Origin: Acinetobacter pittii
GTDB taxonomy: Bacteria; Pseudomonadota; Gammaproteobacteria; Pseudomonadales; Moraxellaceae
Direction of reading: 5' to 3'
NCBI RefSeq assembly: GCF_034064985.1
Contig: NZ_CP139249.1
Location: 868,001 to 932,000, forward strand
DNA: 64,000 nucleotides
The notes under the pieces were generated by a model. It was not told the DNA's origin and made no database searches. It was given only the letters and a program-made list of their open reading frames with translations. This document shows, in pieces, positions 8,844 through 16,006 of this stretch. The stretch's first letter is position 1. Each line of letters opens with the position of its first letter. The translations under genes were made by a program, and so were the position numbers.

Positions 8844-9956
8844 TTAGATATTAATTCGTGTTTGCGCCGTTTTAATATGTTCAAGATAAGCACGGATACG
8901 AGTGACATATTGAACCGCTTGCTTATATCGACCATTCCGCGTTTTATTACTTTGCAAATAGTCATAGAGATTGACCCATTTGTTTGGATCTTTCCCTTGA
9001 GACTGCAAGCGCTTCTGAATCTGACTTACCGCACCCGGTCCCATGTTATAGGCCACAAGCGCATACCAGTTCCGATCAGGGAACGGAATATCATCAAATT
9101 CGGTTAGCATCAGATCGTAGTACTTTGCGCCGCCCTGAATACTCTGAGCAGGATCGCTACGATTACTTACACCCATTGCTCGAGCAGTGCTATTGGTTAG
9201 CATCATTAAACCGCGAACGCCTGTGAGAGAAACAGATTCAGGCTTTAAATATGATTCTTGATAACCAATTGCAGCAAGTAAATGCCAATCTAAATCATAC
9301 TTCGCTGCGCTTTGCTTAAAGCTTGCTTTGTAAATCGGTAAACGTGTGCTTAAGTCACGTTGAATGGTTGACCATGCTTCTGGTTTAACCACATTGCGGT
9401 TATAAAAAGAAGCAAGCTGCTGAGTCACACCATTTTGCTTACTCTGGCATACAAAGCCGCTGGCGGTCTGTGTGAGGGGGTCATCAGCCTGTTTAAATAC
9501 CCAACTTAACTCTGGGTTTAAGCCATTTTTTTGCAAATTTGCTGTGTCACCACAACTTGCAGAAAAAGACATCAAACCTTTGTTTTCGATTGTGCTTAAA
9601 CCTGCTGTAGTCATTGCAAAGTTTGCTTTACCTTGCTGGACCCATCTAAGTGCAGTGGCATTGTCTGCCACAATTTTAAAGTCCAGCTTTACATTTAGGT
9701 TCTGTGCATAGTTACGTGCTAGGTCATAACCAAAACCATGTAAAAACTGATCTTCTTTGAAAACGGTTGTCGGACTTTCTACCGCAACAACTGTTAAAGT
9801 GTTTGTGTTAACTACAGTATTGTACTGTAGGGTTTTTCCTGCATTAAGACTATGAAATGGGAGAAGTATAGTACTGAGTGCAAGAGCTTTTAACGGGAGG
9901 GAAGAAAATAAAGAGTTAAGGCAAAGCCTCGACCCAGAACTTGAATTACTGTGCAT
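8844..9956 (-). CDS. MltF-like lytic transglycosylase with shortened solute-binding domain
   Basis: The 370-residue protein has a signal-like hydrophobic segment (about 20-40), then a region like an SBP_bac_3 solute-binding domain (TLTVVAVESPTTV, GFGYDLARNYAQNL, ALRWVQQGKANFAM), then an SLT domain from about 205 with catalytic Glu234 in GYQESYLKP and GVRGLMMLTNSTA, AQSIQGGAKYY and ALVAYNMGPG. The order is that of MltF, but E. coli MltF is about 518 residues and the solute-binding part here is only about 150, so one lobe is largely missing. It should cleave peptidoglycan at the periplasmic face. The start is ATG at 9956. Confidence 0.85.
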   Translation of the reverse strand: MHSNSSSGSRLCLNSLFSSLPLKALALSTILLPFHSLNAGKTLQYNTVVNTNTLTVVAVESPTTVFKEDQFLHGFGYDLARNYAQNLNVKLDFKIVADNATALRWVQQGKANFAMTTAGLSTIENKGLMSFSASCGDTANLQKNGLNPELSWVFKQADDPLTQTASGFVCQSKQNGVTQQLASFYNRNVVKPEAWSTIQRDLSTRLPIYKASFKQSAAKYDLDWHLLAAIGYQESYLKPESVSLTGVRGLMMLTNSTARAMGVSNRSDPAQSIQGGAKYYDLMLTEFDDIPFPDRNWYALVAYNMGPGAVSQIQKRLQSQGKDPNKWVNLYDYLQSNKTRNGRYKQAVQYVTRIRAYLEHIKTAQTRINI

Positions 9957-10328
9957 GTTGTCTCCGCTACAGATAATTTATGCCCTAAAAGTCAGACAAA
10001 AAGCTGCCATAACTTCTAAAAGTTGATAAATTCAATAAGGGGTGGGCAGTCATGACGTCATTCAAAATGACATGAAATGAAAAAAACAAACTGTGTAGAA
10101 AATCTACATAGTTTTCGAGTGGGTTAAAAAATGCTCAACATTTAATCTGCGCGCATCATAATATTGAAAAAAAGTAATGTCAAATTTTGTACAATTAAAT
10201 CTTCGATATAACATCATAAACACATGAATTTCTTAAGGAAGAAAATTTATACACTTCTGATGTGAGAAAATAGGGTATAAAATGCTACATCTTGTAAGCG
10301 ATATGTTGTTGAACAGTGGTTTTTAATC
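9957..10328. other. Divergent intergenic region between MltF-like gene and greB
   Basis: I see no gene here. It must hold the promoters of both divergent genes. A short inverted repeat lies at 10094-10108, and a TATAAA hexamer in the run-up to greB (10275-10280) is a possible -10 with no clear -35. Confidence 0.6.
10094..10108. repeat. Short inverted repeat
   Basis: TGTAGA-AAA-TCTACA is perfectly symmetric with a 3-base centre. It could be an operator or a minor hairpin; its function cannot be decided from sequence. Confidence 0.3.
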
Positions 10329-10823
10329 ATGAAATATAACTTAATCACTCGGTCAGGGCATGACAAATTAGTTGCTGAATTAAAACAACTTTGGCATGAA
10401 GAACGACCTGAAATCACTAAAAAAGTAAACTGGGCTGCAAGCTTGGGTGACCGCAGTGAAAATGCGGACTATCAATACAATAAACAGCTGCTTCGAAAAA
10501 TTGATCGACGTGTACGCTATTTAGGAAAACGCTTAGAAGAACTAAAAATTGTTGATTACTCACCAGAGCAAGACGGCAAGGTTTACTTTGGCGCTTGGGT
10601 ACAGATTGAAAATGAAGAAGGCGAGCAAAAAACTTTACGTATTGTAGGAATCGATGAAATTTATGATCATCATCCGCAACATATTTCAATTGAATCTCCA
10701 ATGGCTCGCGCTTTACTTGGTAAAGAAGTCGATGATGAGATTGAAGTACACACACCATCTGGAAAAAAGCTGTGGTATATCAATACAATTCGCTATGAAA
10801 AGACAGAAAACTCAGAAATTTAA
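10329..10823 (+). CDS. greB: Transcription elongation factor GreB
   Basis: The 164-residue protein starts with the Gre coiled-coil domain (LITRSGHDKLVAELKQLWHE, then AASLGDRSENADYQYNK), whose acidic tip DRSENADY holds the residues that enter the RNA polymerase secondary channel. The C-terminal FKBP-like domain follows (KVYFGAWVQI, ISIESPMARALLGKEVDDEI). GreB reactivates backtracked polymerase by stimulating transcript cleavage. The basic surface and IDRRVRYLGKRLEELKIVD favour GreB over GreA. The tRNA-Ser gene lies 90 bases downstream on the same strand. Confidence 0.95.
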   Translation: MKYNLITRSGHDKLVAELKQLWHEERPEITKKVNWAASLGDRSENADYQYNKQLLRKIDRRVRYLGKRLEELKIVDYSPEQDGKVYFGAWVQIENEEGEQKTLRIVGIDEIYDHHPQHISIESPMARALLGKEVDDEIEVHTPSGKKLWYINTIRYEKTENSEI

Positions 10824-10912
10824 GTAGATTTGTGTTTATTTTGAGCGGTTGAATTAAAAATTAAATAAAAGATTTGCCAACTTCAATTTTTATTTATATT
10901 ATAGCGCTCGTT

Positions 10913-11002
10913 GGAAGCGTGGCAGAGCGGTTTAATGCACCGGTCTTGAAAACCGACGAGGGTGTGAGTCCTCCGTGAGTTCGAATCTCACCGCTTCCGC
11001 CA
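10913..11002 (+). tRNA. tRNA-Ser(UGA)
   Basis: The acceptor arms GGAAGCG and CGCTTCC pair perfectly and are followed by G-CCA, which is encoded. The anticodon stem CGGT/ACCG encloses the loop CTTGAAA with anticodon TGA at 10947-10949. A long class II variable arm (GAGGGTGTGAGTCCTC region) and the T-loop GTTCGAATC identify it as serine. A strong terminator follows. tRNA genes of this kind are common integration targets, which matters for the region downstream. Confidence 0.98.
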
Positions 11003-11015
11003 AAATTCTTAAAAA

Positions 11016-11044
11016 GCCCTTGTTAATGACAAGGGTTTTTTTTT
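11016..11044 (+). terminator. Terminator of tRNA-Ser
   Basis: The hairpin GCCCTTG / CAAGGG with a 7-base loop is followed by nine T residues, 13 bases after the tRNA CCA end. Confidence 0.93.
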
Positions 11045-11162
11045 GTCTGTTATTTTACCGCTCAACTTACCCAACATTAAAAATTGGGTTGAGGTAGTCA
11101 AAATAAGAATAATTCAGATAATTTTAGACTGAATTTTTGACTTCTTTAAGTCGCTTTAAAGC

Positions 11163-11396
11163 TTATTTTATTATTTTAAATATCTCTTTCCATAAGCCAT
11201 GTATTCCCCAATCACCATCTATTCTTCGATTATTAGATTTACGGCCATAAGTAGCTGCTACACCAAAACCTAAAGTAGAAAGCAAGAAACAAGCTAAAGA
11301 AAGTTTTAGTGGGTTAAACTTTAAAAATAAAGACATTAATATTGTTGCAACGATAGTCACAACAAAGGCGGTGATGATATGCTTCCAGTTATCCAT
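11163..11396 (-). CDS. Small hypothetical membrane protein
   Basis: I do not recognise this gene. From ATG at 11396, behind an AAAAGAAAAA purine-rich site, it encodes 77 residues; a TTG at 11411 would add five. Two hydrophobic helices (about 7-25 and 30-50) are followed by a basic stretch (GRKSNNRRID) and a short C-terminal amphipathic tail. The topology suggests an inner-membrane protein. Its AT-rich base composition is unlike the core genes on either side, and it lies between a tRNA and a satellite-like relic, so it may be acquired DNA. It reads on the strand opposite to the tRNA. Confidence 0.55.
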   Translation of the reverse strand: MDNWKHIITAFVVTIVATILMSLFLKFNPLKLSLACFLLSTLGFGVAATYGRKSNNRRIDGDWGIHGLWKEIFKIIK

Positions 11397-11513
11397 AATT
11401 TTTCTTTTCAAAGCTATTAGGCTTAAATTTATATTTGTTTTAGAAAAATATTTACTAAATAACTCACTACAGTAATTAATTTATATTCTCTTTATCTGAA
11501 AAATTAATACATA

Positions 11514-11816
11514 TTAAGTACCTTTCCGAAAAGCAAACATGAAAAAAATTATAAAATAGGCTGAGAAATACCCTTTTATAAAAACATGTCTTAAGCTTTC
11601 TTCAAAATAAAGAGGGTAACTTTTTCCTATAAGAATAGAGAAAAAAATTAAAAAACTCATAAACAAAAAAGCATGGAAAACTTTTGAAAACATTATGTAA
11701 TTTTCAGAAAATTCTTTTTTATTAAAAAATATATTTGTTATTTTTTCTGTAAGAAAAATTGAGACTAGAGAAGTGAGTACTCCTAATATAATACTAAATA
11801 AAATTATATTTAACAT
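11514..11816 (-). CDS. Small hypothetical membrane protein, very AT-rich
   Basis: This 100-residue product is unrecognised. It has three likely membrane helices (about 3-22, 46-66 and 82-95) separated by a Lys/Asn-rich loop (EKITNIFFNKKEFSEN). Codons are strongly biased to A/T, more than in the surrounding core genes. It precedes the 77-residue gene on the same strand, about 120 bases apart, so the two may be co-transcribed. No signature of a toxin, immunity protein or phage gene can be assigned. It is probably real because of its length and coherent hydrophobic pattern. Confidence 0.5.
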   Translation of the reverse strand: MLNIILFSIILGVLTSLVSIFLTEKITNIFFNKKEFSENYIMFSKVFHAFLFMSFLIFFSILIGKSYPLYFEESLRHVFIKGYFSAYFIIFFMFAFRKGT

Positions 11817-12027
11817 TTAAATTCCTACTTTTAAATAGTGAAATCATTTTGTGTTTCCTGAATGAATCATTAAATATCAGAATATACTCTTTTTTAAGAC
11901 TCTATTTCTATCCTAAAGAATTGAACAGCTTCTTAAGGCTGTTTTACCCCCTTTTATAAAACCTACTTTAACAATAACTCACTCATTATTTATCCTTACT
12001 TTTTAATGATCTAAATTAAAACAAATG

Positions 12028-12332
12028 TCATTTTGTGTGCTTGACTGCAATAGAACAGAGCACTATTCTTTGCCTGCTGGCCACATTGCCAGCCGGTTTT
12101 AGCAGACCGTGCTCAAGAACATTGAAAAAATTCATTTTTTTGATGTAGACCCGTTCGTCTCCCTTTTTGTAGCGGTAGGACGGAAGGGGGACACCTTCGG
12201 GTGTGCTGGGTCTTGAGCCAGTCTGCTAACCCCCTTTCGTTCTGCCACCATAATTTTATAAATGTTTGGCAGAACTCCCAATAAAAAGGAGTTGGCTTTG
12301 TACATTCTTAATTTCTTGGCAGTCTCTGCCAA
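12028..12332 (-). pseudogene. Frameshifted Ash-like (P4-type satellite) protein gene
   Basis: Read on the minus strand from TTG at 12332, the first part gives ANSFLLGVLPNIYKIMVAER and then GVSRLAQD. At about 12207-12211 the frame that continues the expected motif shifts: the other frame reads TPEGVPLPSYRYKKGDERVY and then MNFFNVLEHGLLKPAGNVAS, ending at the TGA at 12028. The first frame alone runs into a stop at 12132. The combination MVA..., TPEGVPLPS is what I recall for Ash-family proteins of P4-like satellites and prophages. Compared with a continuous reading, about five extra bases lie between the Asp codon and the Thr codon. The frame change is seen directly; the family assignment is from memory and unverified. 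Confidence 0.5.
12076..12332. repeat. Nested inverted repeats (structured, possibly RNA-forming region)
   Basis: Five perfect or near-perfect pairings occur in 257 bases: GCTGGC/GCCAGC (12076-12093), ACACC-TTCG-GGTGT with a UUCG-type loop (12191-12204), GTTCTGCCA/TGGCAGAAC (12239-12247 with 12267-12275), TTGGCAG-TCT-CTGCCAA (12316-12332), and a long-range pair between 12100-12118 and 12211-12228 (AGCAGAC..GCTCAAGA against its complement). They overlap the frameshifted Ash-like gene. Dense pairing like this suggests a folded RNA; in P4 a short RNA of such a region controls immunity, but that role here is only an analogy. Confidence 0.5.
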
Positions 12333-12553
12333 AGTCTATATCGACACCACTTAAATTTATAAGCATCTTGATAGCTATTAGTGCTTTCAGGCTTTAATTC
12401 GTCGCGACCAAAAACTTAATCAACAATAAAACTTGAGATGTGCCAAGCACAGTCTTTACGGCTTTGCTATGCCTTTTTTTCTCCCAAAAAATGGTAACGG
12501 GTTTTTATATCTCTTTTATATACAACAAAAATTTATTTTATAACGGTAAAACT

Positions 12554-13114
12554 ATGCCACATGTAGAACTCCCATTTCGTGCTTTAAGCGTACTTCATAC
12601 TTCCCGATATCTTTTTAATAAATATGGCTTTCATAAAGTCGGGGTTGACCGAATTATTGAATCAGCAAAAGTGCCTAAAGCGACTTTTTATAATTATTTT
12701 CACTCAAAAGCACGACTCATTGAGATGAGTTTAACTTTTCAAAAAGACGGACTTAAACATGAAGTGCATTCCATTATTTACTCATATCGTGAACTTATGC
12801 TGTTTGATAAACTCAAAAAAATTTACTTTCTTCATGCCGATTTAGACGGTCTTTATCATTTGCCATTTAAGGCAATTTTTGAAATTGAAAAGCTTTATCC
12901 TGAAGCCTATAAAGTCGTAATTGACTATCGAAATTGGTTTATTAATGAAATTTATAAATTGCTTTTGACAGTAAAACATACGGCTACGGTTGAAGATGCT
13001 TACATGTTTTTGTTTGTGATTGATGGGGCAATGGTTCAGCTTTTAGGTGAAAATAAAGTGGATGATCGGGAGCGATTGTTAGATTATTTTTTAAAGCAAT
13101 CTATGTCGATGTAA
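12554..13114 (+). CDS. TetR/AcrR family transcriptional regulator
   Basis: From ATG at 12554 the product is 186 residues. The N-terminal helix-turn-helix is clear: SRYLFNKYGFHKVGVDRI, then AKVPKATFYNYFHSKARL, the standard TetR DNA-recognition helix with the YxYFxSK motif. The C-terminal ligand/dimer domain is divergent and gives no hint of the ligand. A GTG at 12440 would add 38 residues before the helix-turn-helix with a hydrophobic, unlikely composition, so I reject it. The nearest genes are an Ash-like relic and small orphans; no obvious divergent target is present. Confidence 0.9.
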   Translation: MPHVELPFRALSVLHTSRYLFNKYGFHKVGVDRIIESAKVPKATFYNYFHSKARLIEMSLTFQKDGLKHEVHSIIYSYRELMLFDKLKKIYFLHADLDGLYHLPFKAIFEIEKLYPEAYKVVIDYRNWFINEIYKLLLTVKHTATVEDAYMFLFVIDGAMVQLLGENKVDDRERLLDYFLKQSMSM

Positions 13115-13138
13115 GGCATATATTTGAGTAGGATTTTT

Positions 13139-13166
13139 AAAAGCTCATCAACAGATGGGCTTTTTT
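13139..13166 (+). terminator. Terminator after TetR gene
   Basis: AAAAGCTCATC and GATGGGCTTTT pair with one G-T wobble around a 4-base loop and run into six T residues. Confidence 0.88.
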
Positions 13167-13363
13167 GTTTTAAAAATGACCACAATGGTTGATTGGCTGC
13201 TTATAACGGCAACAACTACTTAGGGACAATAGATGATTACTTAAAGTGACAAAGATTCATAAAAAAGGGGAACAAAACTAAAATTTTTAATCATTCTTAA
13301 AAGTTATATATTAAAAAACTTAAATTTATATATTGATTTTTTCTTTTCTTTGGGAATTTATTT

Positions 13364-13681
13364 ATGAATAAAAAGCATATTATTTTGTCTGCAATCATTG
13401 GTTTATTGTTGGGTGGTTTAGTAGGGGCATTTGGTTATGCAAAAACTGCTGCAAAATATGATGCGATCTCTACTGCGTGTGTAATGGTCAACCAAGCTGT
13501 AGAAAATAAGCTGTTGGCTCCAGAACAAGTTAAACAATACGGTGAGTTAACAGGAACAGCTTTAAAGAAAAATTATCCTGCTGTTGCGGCTAAATTTACC
13601 TTTTCACAAGAAGCTTTAAATAAAGCATCAGACGCTTCTAACTGTAGCCAGTTCTTAGTCGGTTTCAATAGCGCAAAATAA
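13364..13681 (+). CDS. Small exported or membrane-anchored hypothetical protein
   Basis: The 105-residue product is unrecognised. An N-terminal glycine-rich hydrophobic segment (IILSAIIGLLLGGLVGAFGY, about 5-25) is a single membrane anchor or uncleaved signal. The rest is Ala/Lys/Gln-rich and helical, with two cysteines (about positions 39 and 95) that could form a disulfide in the periplasm. It is monocistronic with its own terminator. A GGGAAT site lies ahead of the ATG. Composition is close to that of core genes, so I do not see signs of recent transfer. Confidence 0.75.
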   Translation: MNKKHIILSAIIGLLLGGLVGAFGYAKTAAKYDAISTACVMVNQAVENKLLAPEQVKQYGELTGTALKKNYPAVAAKFTFSQEALNKASDASNCSQFLVGFNSAK

Positions 13682-13722
13682 ATTAAATTTTGTGAAAGAG
13701 TTGTACTTATTGCATTAATCAG

Positions 13723-13755
13723 GCCCGTCCAATAATCGCTATTGACGGGCTTTTT
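13723..13755 (+). terminator. Terminator after the 105-residue orphan gene
   Basis: GCCCGTCCAATA and TATTGACGGGC form an 11-bp stem with one bulged C, followed by five T residues. Confidence 0.9.
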
Positions 13756-13782
13756 ACGTTTTAATTTTAATTCGGGGTATTT

Positions 13783-13971
13783 ATGAAACTTCTTCCTTTA
13801 ATTTTTATATTTTGCATTTTTTCAACGGGTTGTACCACATTGAATTCACAGAAAAATCATGAGACAAGTGAGTGTTTGCGTTTTAAAAGCTTAATGACAG
13901 ACCTGTTAGAACCTGCTGCACTTTATGCATTACAAGAAGCATGTATTAACTCTAAAGCTAAAAATCACTAA
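13783..13971 (+). CDS. Small lipoprotein, hypothetical
   Basis: The 62-residue product has a short lipoprotein signal (LLPLIFIFCIFSTGC) with the lipobox STGC, so Cys17 would be lipidated. The mature part of about 46 residues carries two more cysteines and a helical stretch (FKSLMTDLLEPAALYALQEAC). I do not recognise a family. A GGGGT-containing site lies a few bases before ATG. It sits between a terminator and another orphan and is probably expressed on its own. Confidence 0.7.
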   Translation: MKLLPLIFIFCIFSTGCTTLNSQKNHETSECLRFKSLMTDLLEPAALYALQEACINSKAKNH

Positions 13972-14036
13972 TTCTCGATTAAGTGCTTTATTAGAAATTA
14001 AAAAATAACTCTATACACTTATGTTGAGAGCTTTTG

Positions 14037-14264
14037 ATGAAAATGAAATTTATTGCATATGACCCTAATACTGGTCAAAAAATTAAATTAATCCAGTATC
14101 GGATTAATGAAAGAGGGCAAGAGACTAAATACTATTTTAGTGATGAGTACGGTAATTTTGTTTATAACCCGCTCGATAAGCAATTATTTGAGCGTGATTG
14201 TTATACTTCAGTAATGAAAGTCATCATTGCCAAAAGAGATTACTATTTGATAGGAGAATATTAA
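14037..14264 (+). CDS. Small hypothetical cytoplasmic protein
   Basis: The product from ATG at 14037 is 75 residues, rich in Tyr and charged residues (KYYFSDEYGNFVYNPLDKQL). There is no signal or membrane segment. I do not recognise it. A GAGAG purine site 7-12 bases upstream supports the start; a TTG one codon earlier is unlikely. Regular alternation of charged and aromatic residues suggests a small beta-rich fold. Confidence that it is a real gene is moderate. Confidence 0.5.
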   Translation: MKMKFIAYDPNTGQKIKLIQYRINERGQETKYYFSDEYGNFVYNPLDKQLFERDCYTSVMKVIIAKRDYYLIGEY

Positions 14265-14397
14265 AAATAGTTTTTAACTTACAATTAATGATAGAAAACT
14301 CTTCAGTTTCATGAATTGTGTTTCAATAGGGTTTACTGTAGGTTGATATTGCTAGGCACGCAAATGCTTACAATTTCAGGTTTTGTGACTTTCACAA

Positions 14398-14432
14398 AGT
14401 TCATTTCTAAATAGGAAATGGGCTTTTTTTTT
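14398..14432 (+). terminator. Intrinsic terminator without an immediate upstream gene
   Basis: AGTTCATTTC and GAAATGGGCT pair with two G-T wobbles around a 7-base loop, followed by nine T residues. The nearest stop codon lies 134 bases upstream, so it may end a long 3' UTR or an unannotated small RNA. Confidence 0.75.
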
Positions 14433-14494
14433 GTTCTATTAAATAATTTAAGATAGAATTTTCGGCCTTTTCTTTTTTACTTAAGTGATAGAGC

Positions 14495-15184
14495 GTGTCT
14501 ATTTCAAACTGCTTAAAACTAATTTTTCTCATTACTACAATTCATCTTACCGCTTGTGCTTCTTTATCATTAGAGTCCAAATATCCTACTTATGAGCATA
14601 AAACTGATTATAAAGTGCTTCAAGAGGACAGAATTAATGGATTAGGCCAAACAAAAACTGAAAATGGACAAAGTTCACAAATTTTATTTGTTGGTGACAA
14701 ATACAATTATGTGCTTACTGAAGGTGGTTCGAACTTATTAAATATTATGCAAAAGTTACCTGAGCAAGATCGACTCATCCTTAATAAGTTACCGCTTGAA
14801 CTAGACGTTTATAATGACAATATCTTTTATGGACACATCCATTTTTATCATCCAGTGTCTGTAAATCAACTGACTCCTATCAAGAAACAAGAACTTCTTA
14901 CACTAGGTTTTATGGAAGAATCTTTATCAGTCAATAGTGAAGCGAAACAAGTATTTTTAACTAAAAATATTGCAATAAAAGGAAAAATTTATGAAGGCAC
15001 TAAGCATACCGATCAGCTTTCTTTGAGAGGTTCAATCCCGATTATTCTTAGAGAACCGCGTTTAATCATGCAGGAAAATAAAAGCAATGTTTTAAAGAAG
15101 AAACTTTTGTCTCCACTCGCATTAGGTTTGGATATTATTACTTTACCTATTCAATTTGGCGCAATAAAACTCTCTAACAAATAA
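14495..15184 (+). CDS. Probable lipoprotein, hypothetical (YidQ/YceK-like tail)
   Basis: The 229-residue product starts at GTG (14495) behind GATAGAG. Its N-terminus is a lipoprotein signal ending in HLTAC, so Cys21 would be lipidated. The mature protein is mixed alpha/beta without recognisable catalytic motifs. Near the C-terminus, LLSPLALGLDIITLPIQFG resembles the PxAxxLDxxxLP segment seen in YidQ/YceK-type lipoproteins, which also have unknown roles. It ends at a strong terminator. Confidence 0.7.
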   Translation: MSISNCLKLIFLITTIHLTACASLSLESKYPTYEHKTDYKVLQEDRINGLGQTKTENGQSSQILFVGDKYNYVLTEGGSNLLNIMQKLPEQDRLILNKLPLELDVYNDNIFYGHIHFYHPVSVNQLTPIKKQELLTLGFMEESLSVNSEAKQVFLTKNIAIKGKIYEGTKHTDQLSLRGSIPIILREPRLIMQENKSNVLKKKLLSPLALGLDIITLPIQFGAIKLSNK

Positions 15185-15237
15185 AAAAGTAAAGCTAAGT
15201 TGTGCCAAGTATTCTCATGGTGAGATCGTTTCATTTT

Positions 15238-15272
15238 GATGAGTCTAGTAGGTCTCTAGACTCATCATTTTT
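15238..15272 (+). terminator. Terminator after the 229-residue lipoprotein gene
   Basis: A perfect 11-bp stem (GATGAGTCTAG / CTAGACTCATC) with a 7-base loop is followed by ATTTTT. Confidence 0.85.
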
Positions 15273-15348
15273 AAATAAAAAGTTAATTACTTTAAATGCT
15301 TATATGAAAAGTTAAAAATAGTTGAAAGCCTAAAATCTGACTCAAAAC

Positions 15349-15954
15349 TTAAAATGTATTTTGAATAATGACATCATCGTAAGGAAGTTTGCCCACACGT
15401 GGGTAAGGCTGAGACGCCGACTTACCAACTGCAATCATTAAACACACCACATGATCTTCAGGTAAGTTAATGAGCTTTGCCATCGCGTCAAAGTCAAAAC
15501 CATCCATAGGGCAGCTGTCTAAACCATGTTCTTGAGCAAGCAACATTAAGGTTTGAGCAAAGATACCCGCGCTACGCATCACTTCATCACGTTGGGTTTG
15601 TGGACGGTCACGGTAATATTGGTCAATCGCACCCACCATAATATTTTGGACTTCTGGAGAAGCACCGTCCCATACACGTTTAGCATCAACTTCCCATGTA
15701 TTTACTTTTGCACACAACACAATCAGTAATGATGATTCTGTAACTTGTGGTTGATCCCAAGCAATGGTGCGAATTTTTTGTCTTAACTCAGTATCTTCAA
15801 TGATGACTGGACGCCAGTGCTGCAAGTTAAAAGCGCTTGGCGCATTTGCTAAAACTTCTTGTAATAACTGCTTCTTGTCATCTTCAGAGAGTTGAAAAGC
15901 AGGGTCGAAGCGTTTAACTGCACGGCGTTTGCGGAGAGCATCAATAACATTCAT
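15349..15954 (-). CDS. Nitroreductase family protein
   Basis: The 201-residue protein has the nitroreductase fold signature: an N-terminal RKRRAVKRFDP FMN-phosphate-binding stretch, ANAPSAFNLQHWRPVII, and the C-terminal GFDFDAMAKLINLPEDHVV plus CLMIAVGKSASQPYPR segments that complete the flavin site. Such enzymes are dimeric FMN oxidoreductases using NAD(P)H; the physiological substrate cannot be read from sequence. It lies 52 bases downstream of the glycerate kinase gene on the same strand and may be co-transcribed with it. Confidence 0.9.
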   Translation of the reverse strand: MNVIDALRKRRAVKRFDPAFQLSEDDKKQLLQEVLANAPSAFNLQHWRPVIIEDTELRQKIRTIAWDQPQVTESSLLIVLCAKVNTWEVDAKRVWDGASPEVQNIMVGAIDQYYRDRPQTQRDEVMRSAGIFAQTLMLLAQEHGLDSCPMDGFDFDAMAKLINLPEDHVVCLMIAVGKSASQPYPRVGKLPYDDVIIQNTF

Positions 15955-16006
15955 AAGATTTTCCTACTTGTTGGTCTGACCGTTTTTTAAAATAACAAAG
16001 AAATGT

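Noticed and set aside
9472..9711. Plus-strand 79-codon frame
   Set aside because: It lies wholly within the MltF-like gene on the other strand and has no independent support.
11003..12553. A direct repeat of the tRNA-Ser 3' end marking an attachment site
   Set aside because: I searched the following 1.5 kb by eye for the tRNA 3' end and found no copy longer than a few bases.
12440..12553. N-terminal extension of the TetR regulator from GTG
   Set aside because: The extra 38 residues are hydrophobic and come before a complete TetR helix-turn-helix that starts normally at ATG 12554.
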